Source of the DNA: Odiellus spinosus
Lineage: Eukaryota; Arthropoda; Arachnida; Opiliones; Phalangiidae
DNA: 64,000 nt
Direction of reading: 5' to 3'
Assembly: GCA_963920705.1 (NCBI GenBank)
Contig: OY987225.1
Location: 3,236,501 to 3,300,500, forward strand
Shown here one piece after another: positions 21,484 to 32,310 of the stretch; positions within the stretch are counted from its first letter, which is position 1, and each line of letters starts with the position of its first letter. The position numbers and the translations under genes were made by a program. The notes beneath the pieces are model-generated. The model saw nothing but the letters and a program-made list of their open reading frames with translations. It made no database searches and had not been told where the DNA came from.

Positions 21484-21993
21484 CTAACTTTTTTTAGAAA
21501 CAGATTTTTCCACAAAACCTTTTCCCTTATAAACTGCTGGCTTATCCGTGGACAAAACTTGATTTTTCGTAGATAGAACTGTTTCTTCCAGAGATGTTAC
21601 TTGATTAGAAGAAGACCCTGTGGCTAGTCCGTCTTCCGTTTCTTTGGCTAAAACACTTTGCACTATTCCTTGCGACATTTCCAAATTTTCCATAGTAACA
21701 AAATCGGGCTTAGGAACGAATAATGGCACGTGGGACAAGTCTTCATAGTCAATGTTTGGGAAAATAATATCTTCAGGGCTGTAAATATCGTCTAAAGCTT
21801 CTGAAAACTTGAGTTCATCGAGAGACTCTTGTATTTCCATTTTCAGGGGTATGATTTGATCGTCTAGCTGAACAATGTCTTCCGTGACCGCTACCAAATT
21901 TTGCTCTGGCGACTGTGGCTCTATTTCAGTGTAGAGGGGTTCTTCTAGATTCAAGGTGGAACTAGTCTTTGGACTTACGACCCAATTTTTTTC
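21484..21993 (-). CDS. Coiled-coil host gene, terminal exon (exon 5 seen)
   Basis: The exon is 510 bp, exactly 169 codons plus TAG. The acceptor is TATTTATTTTATAG (21994-21995), and the frame starts in phase 0 with EKNWVVSPKTSS. The protein is acidic (IYSPEDIIFPNIDYEDLSH) and ends KGFVEKSVSKKS. No ATG lies near the 5' end, so it cannot be a single-exon gene. The phase matches the exon at 30986-31117. I recognise no domain. The acidic region would fit a regulatory or activation tail, but that is a guess. Confidence 0.65.
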   Translation of the reverse strand, partial: EKNWVVSPKTSSTLNLEEPLYTEIEPQSPEQNLVAVTEDIVQLDDQIIPLKMEIQESLDELKFSEALDDIYSPEDIIFPNIDYEDLSHVPLFVPKPDFVTMENLEMSQGIVQSVLAKETEDGLATGSSSNQVTSLEETVLSTKNQVLSTDKPAVYKGKGFVEKSVSKKS

Positions 21994-22544
21994 CTATAAA
22001 ATAAATATTCAAATGTTAAATATATTATATCTTATAGCTAAGTCCGTCAGCCCAAACTGTGAGCTATTTTGGTTTTACTATTTCTATTAAAATTCACACA
22101 CTAAAACTAATCCATTGCCAAAATAATGAATCTTAAGCCTAAGAGGTCTATTTTTGCCAAATAATTGTAACGCTAAGCCTTTTAGATCAGGCTACACTAC
22201 GTTATGCGAGAAGCATTTCACAATTTGGCAAAAGAAAGTTTCTTATGTTTTCAACCCCTCTAATTACGAAAATGCCTGTTGCCAGGTCAAGAACTGGCCG
22301 GAAAACCAGAAAGCAAGATGGCAGCCAATTTTTAAATTTTACATAAATTGAGCGATATTTGGCTTAGAGATGCGGTTTAAATTGTAAACCTTTAAATATC
22401 AGTGACAAAAAAGTGTTCACATTTCCAGATCCAGGGGCGTAACTTAAGTTCTATCAGCAGGAAGTCCCCTCAAAGGGCAGCGTAGGTGCTTGGTGTAATT
22501 AATTATTTCCTAAGCTCAGGCTGTACAGTTTTTTTTCAATGTAT
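21994..22544. other. Intron sequence
   Basis: Lies in the intron upstream of exon 5. No repeat or RNA identified. Confidence 0.4.
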
Positions 22545-23097
22545 TGTACTAAAAAATCACCACTGGTAAAAAGCTTGTATCTCAATAATCCAACTGTCGA
22601 AGTATGTGTTTGGAGGCCTAGCAAGGTATCGCGAGAAACTCACACAGCCAATTATGGTTAATTTGTTCTTGCATGACCAACAAGCAAAATTAAACACTTA
22701 AAATAATGAAACATATGAAAGTTCTTCATCAAATTTAGAAACCTAAAAACAATTAGGTAACACTGTACGGAGTTGGTGATTGCTTACATGAGCAAGTCTT
22801 GAGGCAAAGTTAATATTTTTGAAGCAACCACAGGAACGATTTGCACATTCAGTTTTCGGCTGCAAGTAATGAGATCAGCACATATCTGTGAATTGGCCTC
22901 CAGAATCATCCTTTCTTACATGGATCATTAAGAGGTGGATCCAGAATGCGTGCATTTTTCTAGACATGTCAGCAAAAAAATCTCAAGTTTCTAGAGTCAA
23001 ACTAACAGCCACTATCTCAGAAACACATATTTATGAATACATGTACTTACTTGATAATGGGATCTTTAGGAGTGAAGTTTTAGGGCATAAATCAAAG

Positions 23098-23626
23098 CAG
23101 GGCTCCCAGCGTAGAGCCAAGAAAAAATTATAGCTATTATAGGTTTTAAAAGCCTAAAATATAGGTAATTTATATAGGTCCAAAAATATCAATTTATAGG
23201 ACTTTTTATAGGTTTTTAAGTTTTGAAAATTAGGGGTTTTATAGGTAGGTTTCTCTGACATGTAATGCGATATAGGTTCTATATCCTCTAGACCTGTCCC
23301 TCTGCCTTTCTTTGCCAATCTTTGGCACTACTAGCTACTTGCACTCCTCTCGACAGTCTACCTAACTTCTAAAAAAATAGAGTAATAATTACCAGTGACC
23401 TAGGAGAGGAAACCTTTCTGCCACAGCTTGGTTTTTTGCAATCATTTGCACTTTTTCAAGCAAAAGTATAATTTTTATAGTTCATTCCTTTCGAATTTTA
23501 TCACCGAAGTTGAACAAATTCCCCAAAAAATAGGTATTATAGGTTAAAAAGTGAAATTATAGGTTTTTATAGGATCACTTCAGAATTATAGGTAATTATA
23601 GGTATTATAGGTGGTCTGGGAGCCCT
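23098..23626. mobile_element. hAT-like element with TATAGGT subterminal repeats
   Basis: The ends CAGGGCTCCCAG and CTGGGAGCCCTG are perfectly inverted and fit the CAGGG start of hAT elements. More than ten TATAGG(T) motifs cluster near both ends, as expected for transposase binding sites. It has no ORF. I could not find an 8-bp duplication, so the flanks may have changed since insertion. Confidence 0.7.
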
Positions 23627-23759
23627 GTCATAGGGGAAGTCCCTCATGCTTTATCATCCTGAACCTGCGAATATCTAACCTCATCGCTAGTTGAGACATA
23701 TGATGGCACCTGTAACAAGAGAAGAATAATCCTGTTTAGTCGTAATGACGCTTTAAAAT

Positions 23760-23970
23760 TTAGGTCAATGAAAAAAATAGAGTAAGCACATTGAAAAGTT
23801 GAATGATGAATTTCTCAACTGTGGCAATTCTCTCTTTCTGCAATAGGAGGTATCCAAGTCCAGTGAAAAACTCAGATGTCTGCACATCATGATTCCAAGC
23901 AGCTGGTTTTGTTGCCAGCTTTGATGTGGTGTCCGAACCAGTAACAGCATGAAAAGCCAAGATTCTTTTT
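23760..23970 (-). pseudogene. Decayed transposon-linked ORF, left copy
   Basis: The frame reads MAFHAVTGSDTTSKLATKPA, then KFIIQLFNVL. The HAxTGxDTTS motif recurs, from memory, in uncharacterised proteins linked to transposons in invertebrates. A mirrored, frameshifted copy lies at 24080-24290 on the plus strand (KFIIQHFKVRTLFDWPDF). Confidence 0.45.
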
Positions 23971-24825
23971 GGCTTTTATTCTTTTGCTGAAGGTCTGTCA
24001 AAGACAGAGAAAAGAGCGAAGGAAAGGACATACCCTTTCATCTCATATCTCGATTTTCGACAGATCTTCAGAGAAAGAATATCTTTGCTTTTCATGATGT
24101 CACTGGTTCAGACACCGCAGTGGCAACGATCACAAAACCAACTGCTTGGAATCGCTATGTGGACTACTTGCAGAATTCCCATTGCAGAAAGAAACAATTC
24201 CCAGGGTTGTGAAATTTATCATTCAACATTTCAAAGTACGTACTCTATTTGATTGGCCTGATTTTAAAGCTGTCGTTACGACTAAGCAGGATTAATGTTC
24301 CCTCGTAAAAGAGGTCTCTGCTAGCAACTAGGCTGTTCGGAATAGTGAAGCCTGATAGATTTTCCCCTGCAAGTGACGCCTTAAAACTTAACTTTTGAAT
24401 TACTCCCATTATCGAGTAATTACATGTATTCAGAAATATCTTTGTGATATAGAGGCTGTTAGTGTTGCTCTAGAAACTTGATATTCTTCGCTTAAGTGTG
24501 TCTGGGAAAAAAAATCACACACTAAAGATCAAATTCTTCCCGGTCCAAAAAATCGTAGTGCAAAACAGGATGTGCAAATTTTTCCTGAAATTGCCACAAA
24601 AAAAATGAGCCTTGCCTCAAGATTTGATCATGTAAGCAATCACCTACTCCTTGTTTCAACGTTGCTTTAAGTATTCAATTTTGCTGCATACAAGAATAAA
24701 TATAACATCATAAACATTTACACAAGGTTTGTCCTGGTTTCTTCCAATGCTTCCAAACACATACTTCAACAGTTGAATTATTGAAATACAAGCTTTTTAC
24801 TAGTGGTAATATTTTAGTATTTTAA

Positions 24826-25872
24826 TGGTAAAGGCTTACCTCAATCCAAACGCCTGTCCAGTCCCTTATTTCCTATCTACTAATCACGTCGTCTGCATCA
24901 AAAAACTTCCCTGATAAAAACGTTCAAACGAACGTTGTTCTTTATATTCCTCACCTTCCCCTTCTCCCAGCGGCGAAAGCCGTACTACCTTTTTTTAACT
25001 GCCCTTAAAAAGGAGGACGCAAGGGTGGCTAGAGGAGAGAACTAAACGTGATACCTGCGCGACCACGACGTCTGAAGGAGGAGATAGCAAGGGAGGATTT
25101 TGGTGACTTCCCTAGCGCCAGTTGTACGCTATGTTAGAGGAGAACGGTCACTTCTTTCAACTCAATTAATTATACAATATCGTCTCGCGCTTAAAATTAT
25201 ACTGTTACATTTCACTTTGAACTAAACAATGGATAATTTGGTATTATAATTCTATATCTTTGTCGTTATTTATCTCCCGGGTGATTTTTAAATCTTAATA
25301 CTGGAAAAAAGATCTGGGATTATCTGGTTAGATTATAGTTAAGTTAATTAATCTTTATTTTTCTTTGTGTTAACGGTGAAAGTGTAAATTGTTAGATTAG
25401 CTCAGGTTGATTTAGGAATTTCACGGAAACTGTTACAGTGTATTGAAAAAACTGATAAACTGTACACCCTGTGCTTAGAAAATAATTCATTCCACATCAA
25501 GCCGCCACACTGTAGTATTTAGCGCCTTTCAGAGGACTTCCTTTATAAACTCTCAGTTACGCACCTAGATATAGATTTTTTTGGTGCCAAGATTAGGAGT
25601 AGGGCAAGGCAGTACGTGTTAAAACTTTTTCTCACAGACATACCTACAGATGTTCAATTTTAAACCGCATCGCTCCATTTATGAAAAAGTTAAAAATCGG
25701 CCTCCATATTGATTTCTGGGCTATAGATAAATTTTTTATCCTGTGGAGAGATGGCAACTAGCTAGGACGCTGATGGACGAGAAGGATTGAGTTCCAACTT
25801 CCCAAAGCGGCTAAAGACATACTCTTATTCCTATCTTAGCACAAAGCATTATTTACTTTAAAAATTAGAGTG
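24826..25872. other. Intron/spacer, GC-richer around 24.95-25.15 kb
   Basis: CACGTCGTCTGCATCAAAAA at 24886 shares context with 17.09 kb. No gene seen. Confidence 0.4.
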
Positions 25873-26062
25873 GCTACCAAAAAAACAACTAGTCTTTAGA
25901 TGTCTTGGGAAAGTCTTTCGGGTGTCTTATTTAGTCTTAAGAGGTCTTGGGAAAGTCTTCCATTATGTCAAGAATTCTTGGGGAAGTCTTAAAGACTTCC
26001 TCAAGACTTTTGTAGTGTTCTTGAGGAACTCTTCAGATCAAACTAACGTTTTTGGGTAAGGG
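25873..26062. mobile_element. AAGTCTT-family MITE, copy 4
   Basis: The left end is decayed (CTACCAAAAAAAC). The right end is AACGTTTTTGGGTAAGGG. It has the same internal order as copy 2 but is full length. Confidence 0.8.
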
Positions 26063-26273
26063 ACATTTAGGCCAAAAATTTACAGAACATATAAATAGGA
26101 TATTGTGTGAAATAATTAGTATATATGTGGGTGTTGAACATTGCAGGTGGGATGATAATTTATCCCTTACACAATTAGCTATTAATAGTACGGTCCATAC
26201 CTCCACAGGGTACTCTCCATTTTATTTACGCAATGCTTATATAAACCAATGTGACCCTGGGATGAAGGTGTAA
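26063..26273 (+). pseudogene. Gypsy-type integrase fragment
   Basis: The frame reads EHINRILCEIISIY, HCRWDDNLSLTQLAINST and VHTSTGYSPFYL. This is the C-terminal half of the retroviral-type integrase core, where the Gypsy pattern is roughly NR-L, WD--L, AIN, H-STG-SPF. The start is cut by the MITE at 26062 and no full element surrounds it. It is debris of a retrotransposon in the intron. Confidence 0.7.
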
Positions 26274-26989
26274 CTAGCAGTAGCCCTGAAAATATTGAAG
26301 TAACTAATTCAGATTATGAAAGGTGTCCATTACATGAGTGGCAACTATCCATGGAAATGATTTGACTTGTGCTAAACAAAAATATTTTTAAGACTGTAAT
26401 TATTCAGGTAGTGACCTTGCTTCAGGGAGGCAATTGATACGAAAAAAGGGTCATCGATTGTCTAATTCAGCAGTTGCTCTTTTTTTTGAGATGGCACAGA
26501 GAAATAGAGATCGTAATCATGGATCTCGTATTGTGGATCTTTACTATTACACCCCAGGTTCCATAGTAGGGAAACTACTCTCATTTAGAGATATTGAAAA
26601 ATGCCTGTCCCTACACCCTGTTCAAGCTAAATCACTGACAAGAAAAACTTTTCTTTAACTCCTAAACCAATTGCATATCTTCCATCATTGGTGACTACTT
26701 ATTTACTACCCTTGTATAATTGCTAGGCTAAATGCAATGTGTTAGTTTCGATACAAAAATACGGCACAGTAAAATTTCAATTACATTGGTAACTACAGTT
26801 ATGTCTCTGACGATTAATCCTAAATTACTTGAGGGCATTAAACCATTATCTCCAAAAAAACTTGAAACTACTTTCAGAAAATAGTCCCTTATTGTATTCT
26901 TGTATATTTGAAGCACTTGTTACTCACTTCGGTGTCTGCCCGTATGATATCTTTAAACTTAATCTCATTAAATATGGTGAAATGGACAG

Positions 26990-27264
26990 TATCTATCTGA
27001 TGGTTGGCATTCCAACGCAAGAGCGTTAGAGGCGCATCACCTAGAGAACACACTTAATCGTGCTCATGCTTATAGCAATGTTCGCAGGTTGACCGGTGTT
27101 TTCGGGCTAGATTATATCAAGATCATTGAATCTTGTCCTAAAGATATCCAGCATTCAGCATTTCACAAACAGTTAGTACTTGCCCAGGAATTGCTGGCTA
27201 AATTTAGTAATTTCCCCTTACTCGCTGAATCAAACTCCCCAATACTCATTACCCCCATGGATTA
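26990..27264 (+). pseudogene. Open fragment, unrecognised, likely retroelement
   Basis: A frame without ATG reads ALEAHHLENTLNRAHAYSNV, VFGLDYIKIIESC and QELLAKFSNFPL and ends at TAA near 27264, just inside the left TIR of the element at 27255. No domain is recognised. Its position among integrase fragments suggests Gypsy debris. Confidence 0.3.
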
Positions 27265-27547
27265 ATCAACCTCACATGGATAATTCACTCTGGTACGATT
27301 TTCTATACTAGTAGTTGAAGATGTGTGTTTAAACATGGCTGCCAGACATTTTATCCGGCCCCTCAATTTTACCCCCTTACCGATATAAATCCGGAAGTAA
27401 TCCACGAGAGCATCGTCTGCTTTAGAGTTTTTTTCCCCTTCAATATTTCACCCCGTGTATCGGTAGAGACAATTTTTGTCACCAGGGTGCGATTCGAACA
27501 GTCATTTTACCAGAGTGAATTATCCCTGTGAGGTTGATTAATCCATG
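27255..27547. mobile_element. TIR MITE (CATGGATTAATCAACC ends)
   Basis: CATGGATTAATCAACCTCAC at 27256 faces GTGAGGTTGATTAATCCATG ending 27547, and the TIRs continue to CACTCTGG. The flanks TTACCCC and TTACACC could be a worn duplication. Confidence 0.75.
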
Positions 27548-27652
27548 TTACACCTATATCTGGGGTACGATCTTACTCAAGATGCATCAACCTATCTGTT
27601 ATTTATTAGGTCTTGCGTAACTTGTCAAAGATTTATGGAATTCCCATGTCTG
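27548..27652 (+). pseudogene. Integrase zinc-binding fragment
   Basis: The frame reads DLTQDASTYLLFIRSCVTCQ then RFMEFPCL. The C-X2-C and spacing fit the end of the H2C2 zinc-binding domain of Gypsy integrases. It is short and broken, interrupted by the element beginning near 27650. Confidence 0.4.
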
Positions 27653-28267
27653 ATATCATGAATTTATACATCCCTCATGAATATCCATCGGGCTTACACC
27701 GCGTCGCCTCCCTTTCGGGGATGGGCGGAGCCTATAGCGGAAATTTTTTTTTTTTTTACTGTTAGATAGTAGCAGACGACGTGTTGTTGTTAAATTCCTA
27801 TCGGCCTCATGTCATGTTCCTATTTTCCTAAATGCGCTTTATTTTTACGATTTTAATTGATACTTAAAATTGAAGTTTATAATGAATAAGAAAATAAAAA
27901 TGATGGGACCCAAACGAAATCCACGAACAAGAGTGTAAAAAAATTTAAGAAAAATAAAGAAACTTGCTTTTAGGAGGTCGGGATTGCATTCCGTCATTTT
28001 ATAAAAATTAATTTCAAACTTTTTAGCCTTTTAATATCTTTATTTTAAGTAAAATCGGTGAACAAATTCAACAAACCGAAACGTACGAAAATATAGCCAC
28101 TCTTCTCTAAGTTCTATTTTTCTCCCTCATTAGCCAGCCCCCTAATATTCCATCTCCGGTTTCGTTTTTATTGGCTCGAGAAATTACGTCACATGACGTC
28201 ACTTGTTTGGCGGGAAAATTAGGCTGCTCCTATTACCTTTTGGGAATGGACTATGGGGTAAGGCTAC

Positions 28268-28989
28268 CATGGACGAATTATAGTATACACAGGGACGAGT
28301 GGCAGAAGTAATTTTCTGGCTAACGATTGTTAAATGCGCGCTCCAGCGGCATTTCTGGGAACTAACGACAAACCGAGTCAAAAGGGGGTAGGAACGCGGG
28401 GAAAAATACTAGCACAAGATTTATAAAGTTAGGCCTTTACGCACGTGTTTAGATTTATCGCGAATTGGCGATGAATTTTAGTGCTCAAACGTTTGAGACA
28501 TTGTTTGGAGATTTTACACATTCTCCAGAGAAGAAAAAAAGTAAAAGTGTATTAAGAGATTCAGATGATGGTAAGTTTTGGCTTTTATATAAAAAAAAAA
28601 AAAAAATAACTTTTAACAAACTTAAAATCGACCTTACCTTGAAGCAGTATTTAAGGGCTTGATCCTCATAATTAAGCTCTAAAACGTAAGACTAACCAAC
28701 TAATAATTCGTTAAATTTTAACTAAAGAGACTAAAATAACCGTTTAGAAATATATCCTAGCTGATAAGCAGACGAAAATTTCAAACTACATTGAATAAAA
28801 TAGTTCAGTTCACGGCGGAAAGATGGCATTAGCCGCATAATTCTGTTTCCTTTTTTTTTCGTTTAGACTCGGCTAGATTTGGTCGGGGGGGTAAAAACAG
28901 GGCACGACATTTAACAAGACTCGGACGCGGCGCTATAAGGGAAATCTGTGTCTGCCACTCGTCCCTGTGTATACTATAATTCGTCCATG
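28268..28989. mobile_element. 722-bp TIR element carrying a promoter-proximal exon
   Basis: CATGGACGAATTATAGTATA faces its complement ending at 28989, and the TIRs run about 40 bp to GAGTGGCAGA. A 7-bp duplication AGGCTAC lies at 28261-28267 and 28990-28996. It contains the small exon described at 28471. It is probably an internally deleted copy of an autonomous element. Confidence 0.85.
28471..28573 (+). CDS. Possible transposase first exon
   Basis: ATGAATTTTAGTGCTCAAAC starts a frame encoding MNFSAQTFETLFGDFTHSPE and KKKSKSVLRDSDDG, ending at a strong donor (GATGATG/GTAAGTTTT) near 28572. A basic patch could be a nuclear localisation signal. It lies inside a TIR element, so I read it as the retained first exon of a transposase gene whose remaining exons were deleted. 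There is no family match. Confidence 0.4.
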
Positions 28990-29358
28990 AGGCTACAATG
29001 GATATTCATGTGGGATGTATAAATTCATGCTGATATGACCCAGACAATTCGTGCACAAATCTATGGAATCCTTTGTAACTATCTAATAGCAATAATATAT
29101 ATTTTTTTCTAGGAAATGGAAAGGACAAACAATTTAGTTCTGATCTCCATTTCATTTTTGGCATTGAAGTATGTAAAGTTAGCGGACAAGTGTTTTTGAA
29201 ATATCAAAGACGTCCTTCTTTGTGACTCCTGGTACACTCATTCTCTTTCAGTTAAATGCAAAATAGACATATTGCACTTTGCAGAAATCACAAAAGTTGC
29301 AACCCTATTTTTGTTTTACTCACTGATTTTTTTCTCTGGCAGTGGTTATTATACTTAA

Positions 29359-30145
29359 AGGGAGAATGAAAGGCCAAAACAAGCTATTTTTAATCGATTT
29401 AGAATGCTAAAATAATGAGAAAAACAATAATATAACTCACCAAAAAAATTTCGTTATTTTATAATCAATTTCCAAAGTCCCGAAACTTGCAGATGCTAAG
29501 CCTGGGCTGCCTAGCTCGGCGAACTAGGCGAGCACGAGCAGTATTTTTTTTAGTATTTCTGTCTGATCTAGTCACCAATCACGAGCGAGTACGCGTGATT
29601 GGCGACCAGATCTTACGGAAATTTAAAAAAAATACAGGTCGTGCTAGCATGGGCGTATAAAGAACTAGCGTTCATGGGTATTGCACTAGTACCTTCTGTA
29701 AGGCATTTTCAGTAGATCGCTAGTTTGGATAATTTCGTCCGCTATCGACGGCGGAAGTGTGGCGCTTTTTGGGAAATTTTGGCGAAACGAATTTCCTTTT
29801 TTACAAATTGTCGTCTGCACGTTCTGGAGTTTTCCAATTTCAAATGTGACGTAATGCCACACTTCCTGTCTAACGACAAACATCGTTACTAGATGGCGCA
29901 AGCCAACATCGCGCATTCTGTTTACACGTTTTTCTCGGAGTTCAATATCCATGAACGTTAGTTCTTTATACATCCATGGTGCTAGCCTAGTTCACCGAGC
30001 TAGGCAGCCTAGGCTTAGCATCGGAACTTTGGAAATTGATTATAAAATAACGAAATATTTTTGGTGAGTTATATTATTGTTTTTCTCATTATTTTAGCAT
30101 TCTTAATCGATTAAAAATAGGTCGTTTCGGCCTTTCAATCTCCCT
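29359..30145. mobile_element. Palindromic TTAA MITE, copy C
   Basis: TTAA flanks at 29355-29358 and 30146-30149. The ends AGGGAGAATGAAAGGCC and GGCCTTTCAATCTCCCT are inverted. It is the best-preserved TIR of the family but is split by the hAT MITE at 29649-29978. Confidence 0.85.
29649..29978. mobile_element. 330-bp hAT-type MITE nested in copy C
   Basis: The ends ATGGGCGTATAAAGAACTAG and CTTTATACATCCATG are inverted. The perfect 8-bp duplication GTGCTAGC lies at 29641-29648 and 29979-29986. The related MITE at 12437 shows the unoccupied site (GTGTTAGCCTAGTTCG). The 8-bp duplication supports hAT. Confidence 0.9.
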
Positions 30146-30149
30146 TTAA

Positions 30150-30529
30150 GCTTAACATTGTAATTCTATTGTTGTTCCGTGCTTAATATTTGCTGCAGGT
30201 CTCGATTTTACCTTGATTCCTTCTGGATTATCAAATTATTTCAATAAATATTGTTTTTGTTTTTGTCCCCGTCAATGTTTTTCTCTCTCATTCCCTTTCT
30301 TTTTAGTGAAGTGGGGTATTGTAACAGGGACACTCTTACAAATACAGTGAAATATCCTAGCTACTCTTCTATCTAGATGCCATCATTTTCAGGAGCTAAA
30401 CAGCATCCTTAAACTCCACCCACGAAGAGACTTTGGGTTAGAGTGCGCTGCAGGCTACCCATGAGGTCACATCATCAAATGTAAATCAAATACTAGCATA
30501 CAAGTTCTATTATTTCTAGGTAGAATCAG
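30150..30529. other. Intron spacer
   Basis: No gene or clear repeat seen. Confidence 0.45.
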
Positions 30530-30536
30530 AAGCCGA

Positions 30537-30866
30537 TGAAACCCTTCTTTGAAGTCTATTACTCCCCGGTCTTGTCTACCCCTCTCTGTATGGGTTAGGC
30601 TAAAAAAAAAATCGCGATTCGTACGCCTCTTAACGGTAGATATTTTCGAAGCGGAAGTTCGTCGAGCTAATATCTCTAGCAGCCTTGGAGTTTGTCAAAA
30701 AAAGTCTGTCGTTTGTGGAGAGAGAGAGTTTCCAATTTTCCGTACACAGGGGTATGAAGTAGGACCCCTCCGATCTCGTAAAATTGGGAATTTTACCCAT
30801 ACAGAGAGGCGCGCTATATGGAACATTAGAGTAGTAGACTTCAAAGGAGGGTTTCATCGGCTTCTG
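30537..30866. mobile_element. 330-bp TIR MITE (CAGAAGCCGATG ends), copy 2
   Basis: Same ends as 19866-20182, with the 7-bp duplication GTAGAAT at 30530-30536 and 30867-30873. It carries about 30 bp near TCGCGATTCGTACGCC that copy 1 lacks. Confidence 0.9.
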
Positions 30867-30985
30867 GTAGAATTGATAAAACAATGACTAACCCTCATTT
30901 CATTATGTCTTAAATGATTTCTCTTTTAATTAAGTTTAAAGCGTTCACCTCATTTGTAAGCATAGTAGAAAAGTTAATTATTTAC

Positions 30986-31117
30986 CCTGAGATCCTTTAT
31001 GAGGTTTTTTAGCTCATCGTTGGCCTTGGTAAGTTGTTGAATATTTTCTCTTTGTTTAGCTATCATTTGTAAGTTTTCGAGCTGTTGTTGTCTCGAATTT
31101 GCAACCAAAGCGTCATA
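30986..31117 (-). CDS. Coiled-coil host gene, exon 4 seen
   Basis: The exon is 132 bp, exactly 44 codons, phase 0 at both ends. The acceptor is TTTTTTGTTGTATTTTTAG (intron side, 31118 up) and the donor is CAGG/GTAAAT. It encodes YDALVANSRQQQ, LENLQMIAKQREN and IQQLTKANDELKNLIKDLR, an amphipathic heptad pattern that predicts a parallel coiled coil continuous with the exon at 35558. Confidence 0.7.
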
Positions 31118-31444
31118 CTAAAAATACAACAAAAAATTATCAACAAAAGCTACAGGAACATTGTAATGGTTATAGTTTTTAATTGATCTGGACTGTTAAA
31201 ATATGTCATATAAAATTTCACCAAAAGTTTTGAGGTAATTTTCAGTTATTAAAGTTGCTGTAACGATGACCACCCTATTCGCCCTTCAATAGAATATAAG
31301 ACTGTCACTCACCACTAAGTAGCCATATTCAATTAAAACTTCTAGCTAATTTCAATAACTAAGGAAACCTCCCATAGATGGCACCACTGGTCACGTCATC
31401 TGGTTATCTGACGCAAGTCCCAAAAAGAGGATATATAAAACCAG
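31118..31444. other. Intron spacer
   Basis: No feature seen. Confidence 0.4.
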
Positions 31445-31611
31445 CCCTTACCAAAAAAAATTAGTCTTAAGATGTCTTGGGGAAGTCTTTCGGGTGTCTT
31501 ATGTGGTCTTTAGAGGTCTTGGGAAGTCTTCCATTATGTCAAGAAGTCTTAAAGACTTCCCCAAGACTTTTGTAGTGTAAAAAGATCAGACCAACTTTTT
31601 TTCCGTAAGGG
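31445..31611. mobile_element. AAGTCTT-family MITE, copy 5
   Basis: CCCTTACCAAAAAAAATTAG to TTTTTCCGTAAGGG, shortened internally. Confidence 0.85.
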
Positions 31612-32308
31612 ACAGCAAACAATCGTCAGCAGATCACATCCAACCCTTGATCACTTTATTTTTAAACTCTTTTTAAAGTATTGTACACGCCTAACTGGTT
31701 TAAAGTCAATAAATATTAAATGAAATATGTTAAAACAGCATTTTAATTCTACTACCAAAAGCGACGATTATATCGCGAACTAAACTCGCTAAGCCTAAAT
31801 CCATAAAGAATAAATTTTAAACTGAAAATATTCTAGAAAAATTTCGTCGCTGATGCCAAAGAAATATAGCATAAAAATGGGGCGTGAATCAAATTAACTA
31901 TCGCGCGCACTTTTTCTAAGAAACATTTATTTCGATTCACACAATGCCATTTCAAAGACTAGCTCTCGGATTGGCTGATCAGCAATTGAGTCTTTTAGAA
32001 ATTTAAATTTCTTCTAGCCAAATTATCTAACCACAAATTATAACAAAACCAGCTTCGAGTTTGGATCAAATGTTTTTTTTTGGCATATTCGAAATCAATT
32101 AAAAATAACTTGTTCCACTTTAAAGGTATTCTTGAATTACTTAAAAAACTTGAGACACCAGATTTTATAATTTTCTCAGGCTTATTTTTTATGCCTAAAA
32201 TAAATATGTAACAATTAAAATATTACAATCTAACAAATATGGTAAACTTTGACTATGTACAATGAAGAATAGTCTAGCCTATGGACTATATTTTTAGTTT
32301 TATCATAC
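31612..32308. other. Intron spacer
   Basis: AT-rich; no supported feature. Confidence 0.45.
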
Positions 32309-32310
32309 TA

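Larger units (their letters stand above)
22545..24825. mobile_element. Palindromic element with transposon-protein debris
   Basis: CACTGGTAAAAAGCTTGTAT at 22561 is inverted against the sequence ending 24810. Matching continues through GTGATTGCTTACATGA, AAGTTTCTAGAG and into the centre near 24035. The left arm is longer because it holds the hAT-like insertion at 23098-23626. Both arms carry decayed coding sequence. Confidence 0.75.
27650..29040. repeat. Outer inverted repeat around 27.65-29.04 kb
   Basis: ATGAATTTATACATCCCTCA at 27660 is inverted against TGTGGGATGTATAAATTCAT near 29010. The element at 28268-28989 lies inside next to the right arm. Confidence 0.65.

Noticed and set aside
22154-22351. 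65-codon plus-strand frame with several Cys and His
   Set aside because: The spacing fits no THAP or C2H2 pattern and there are no splice borders.
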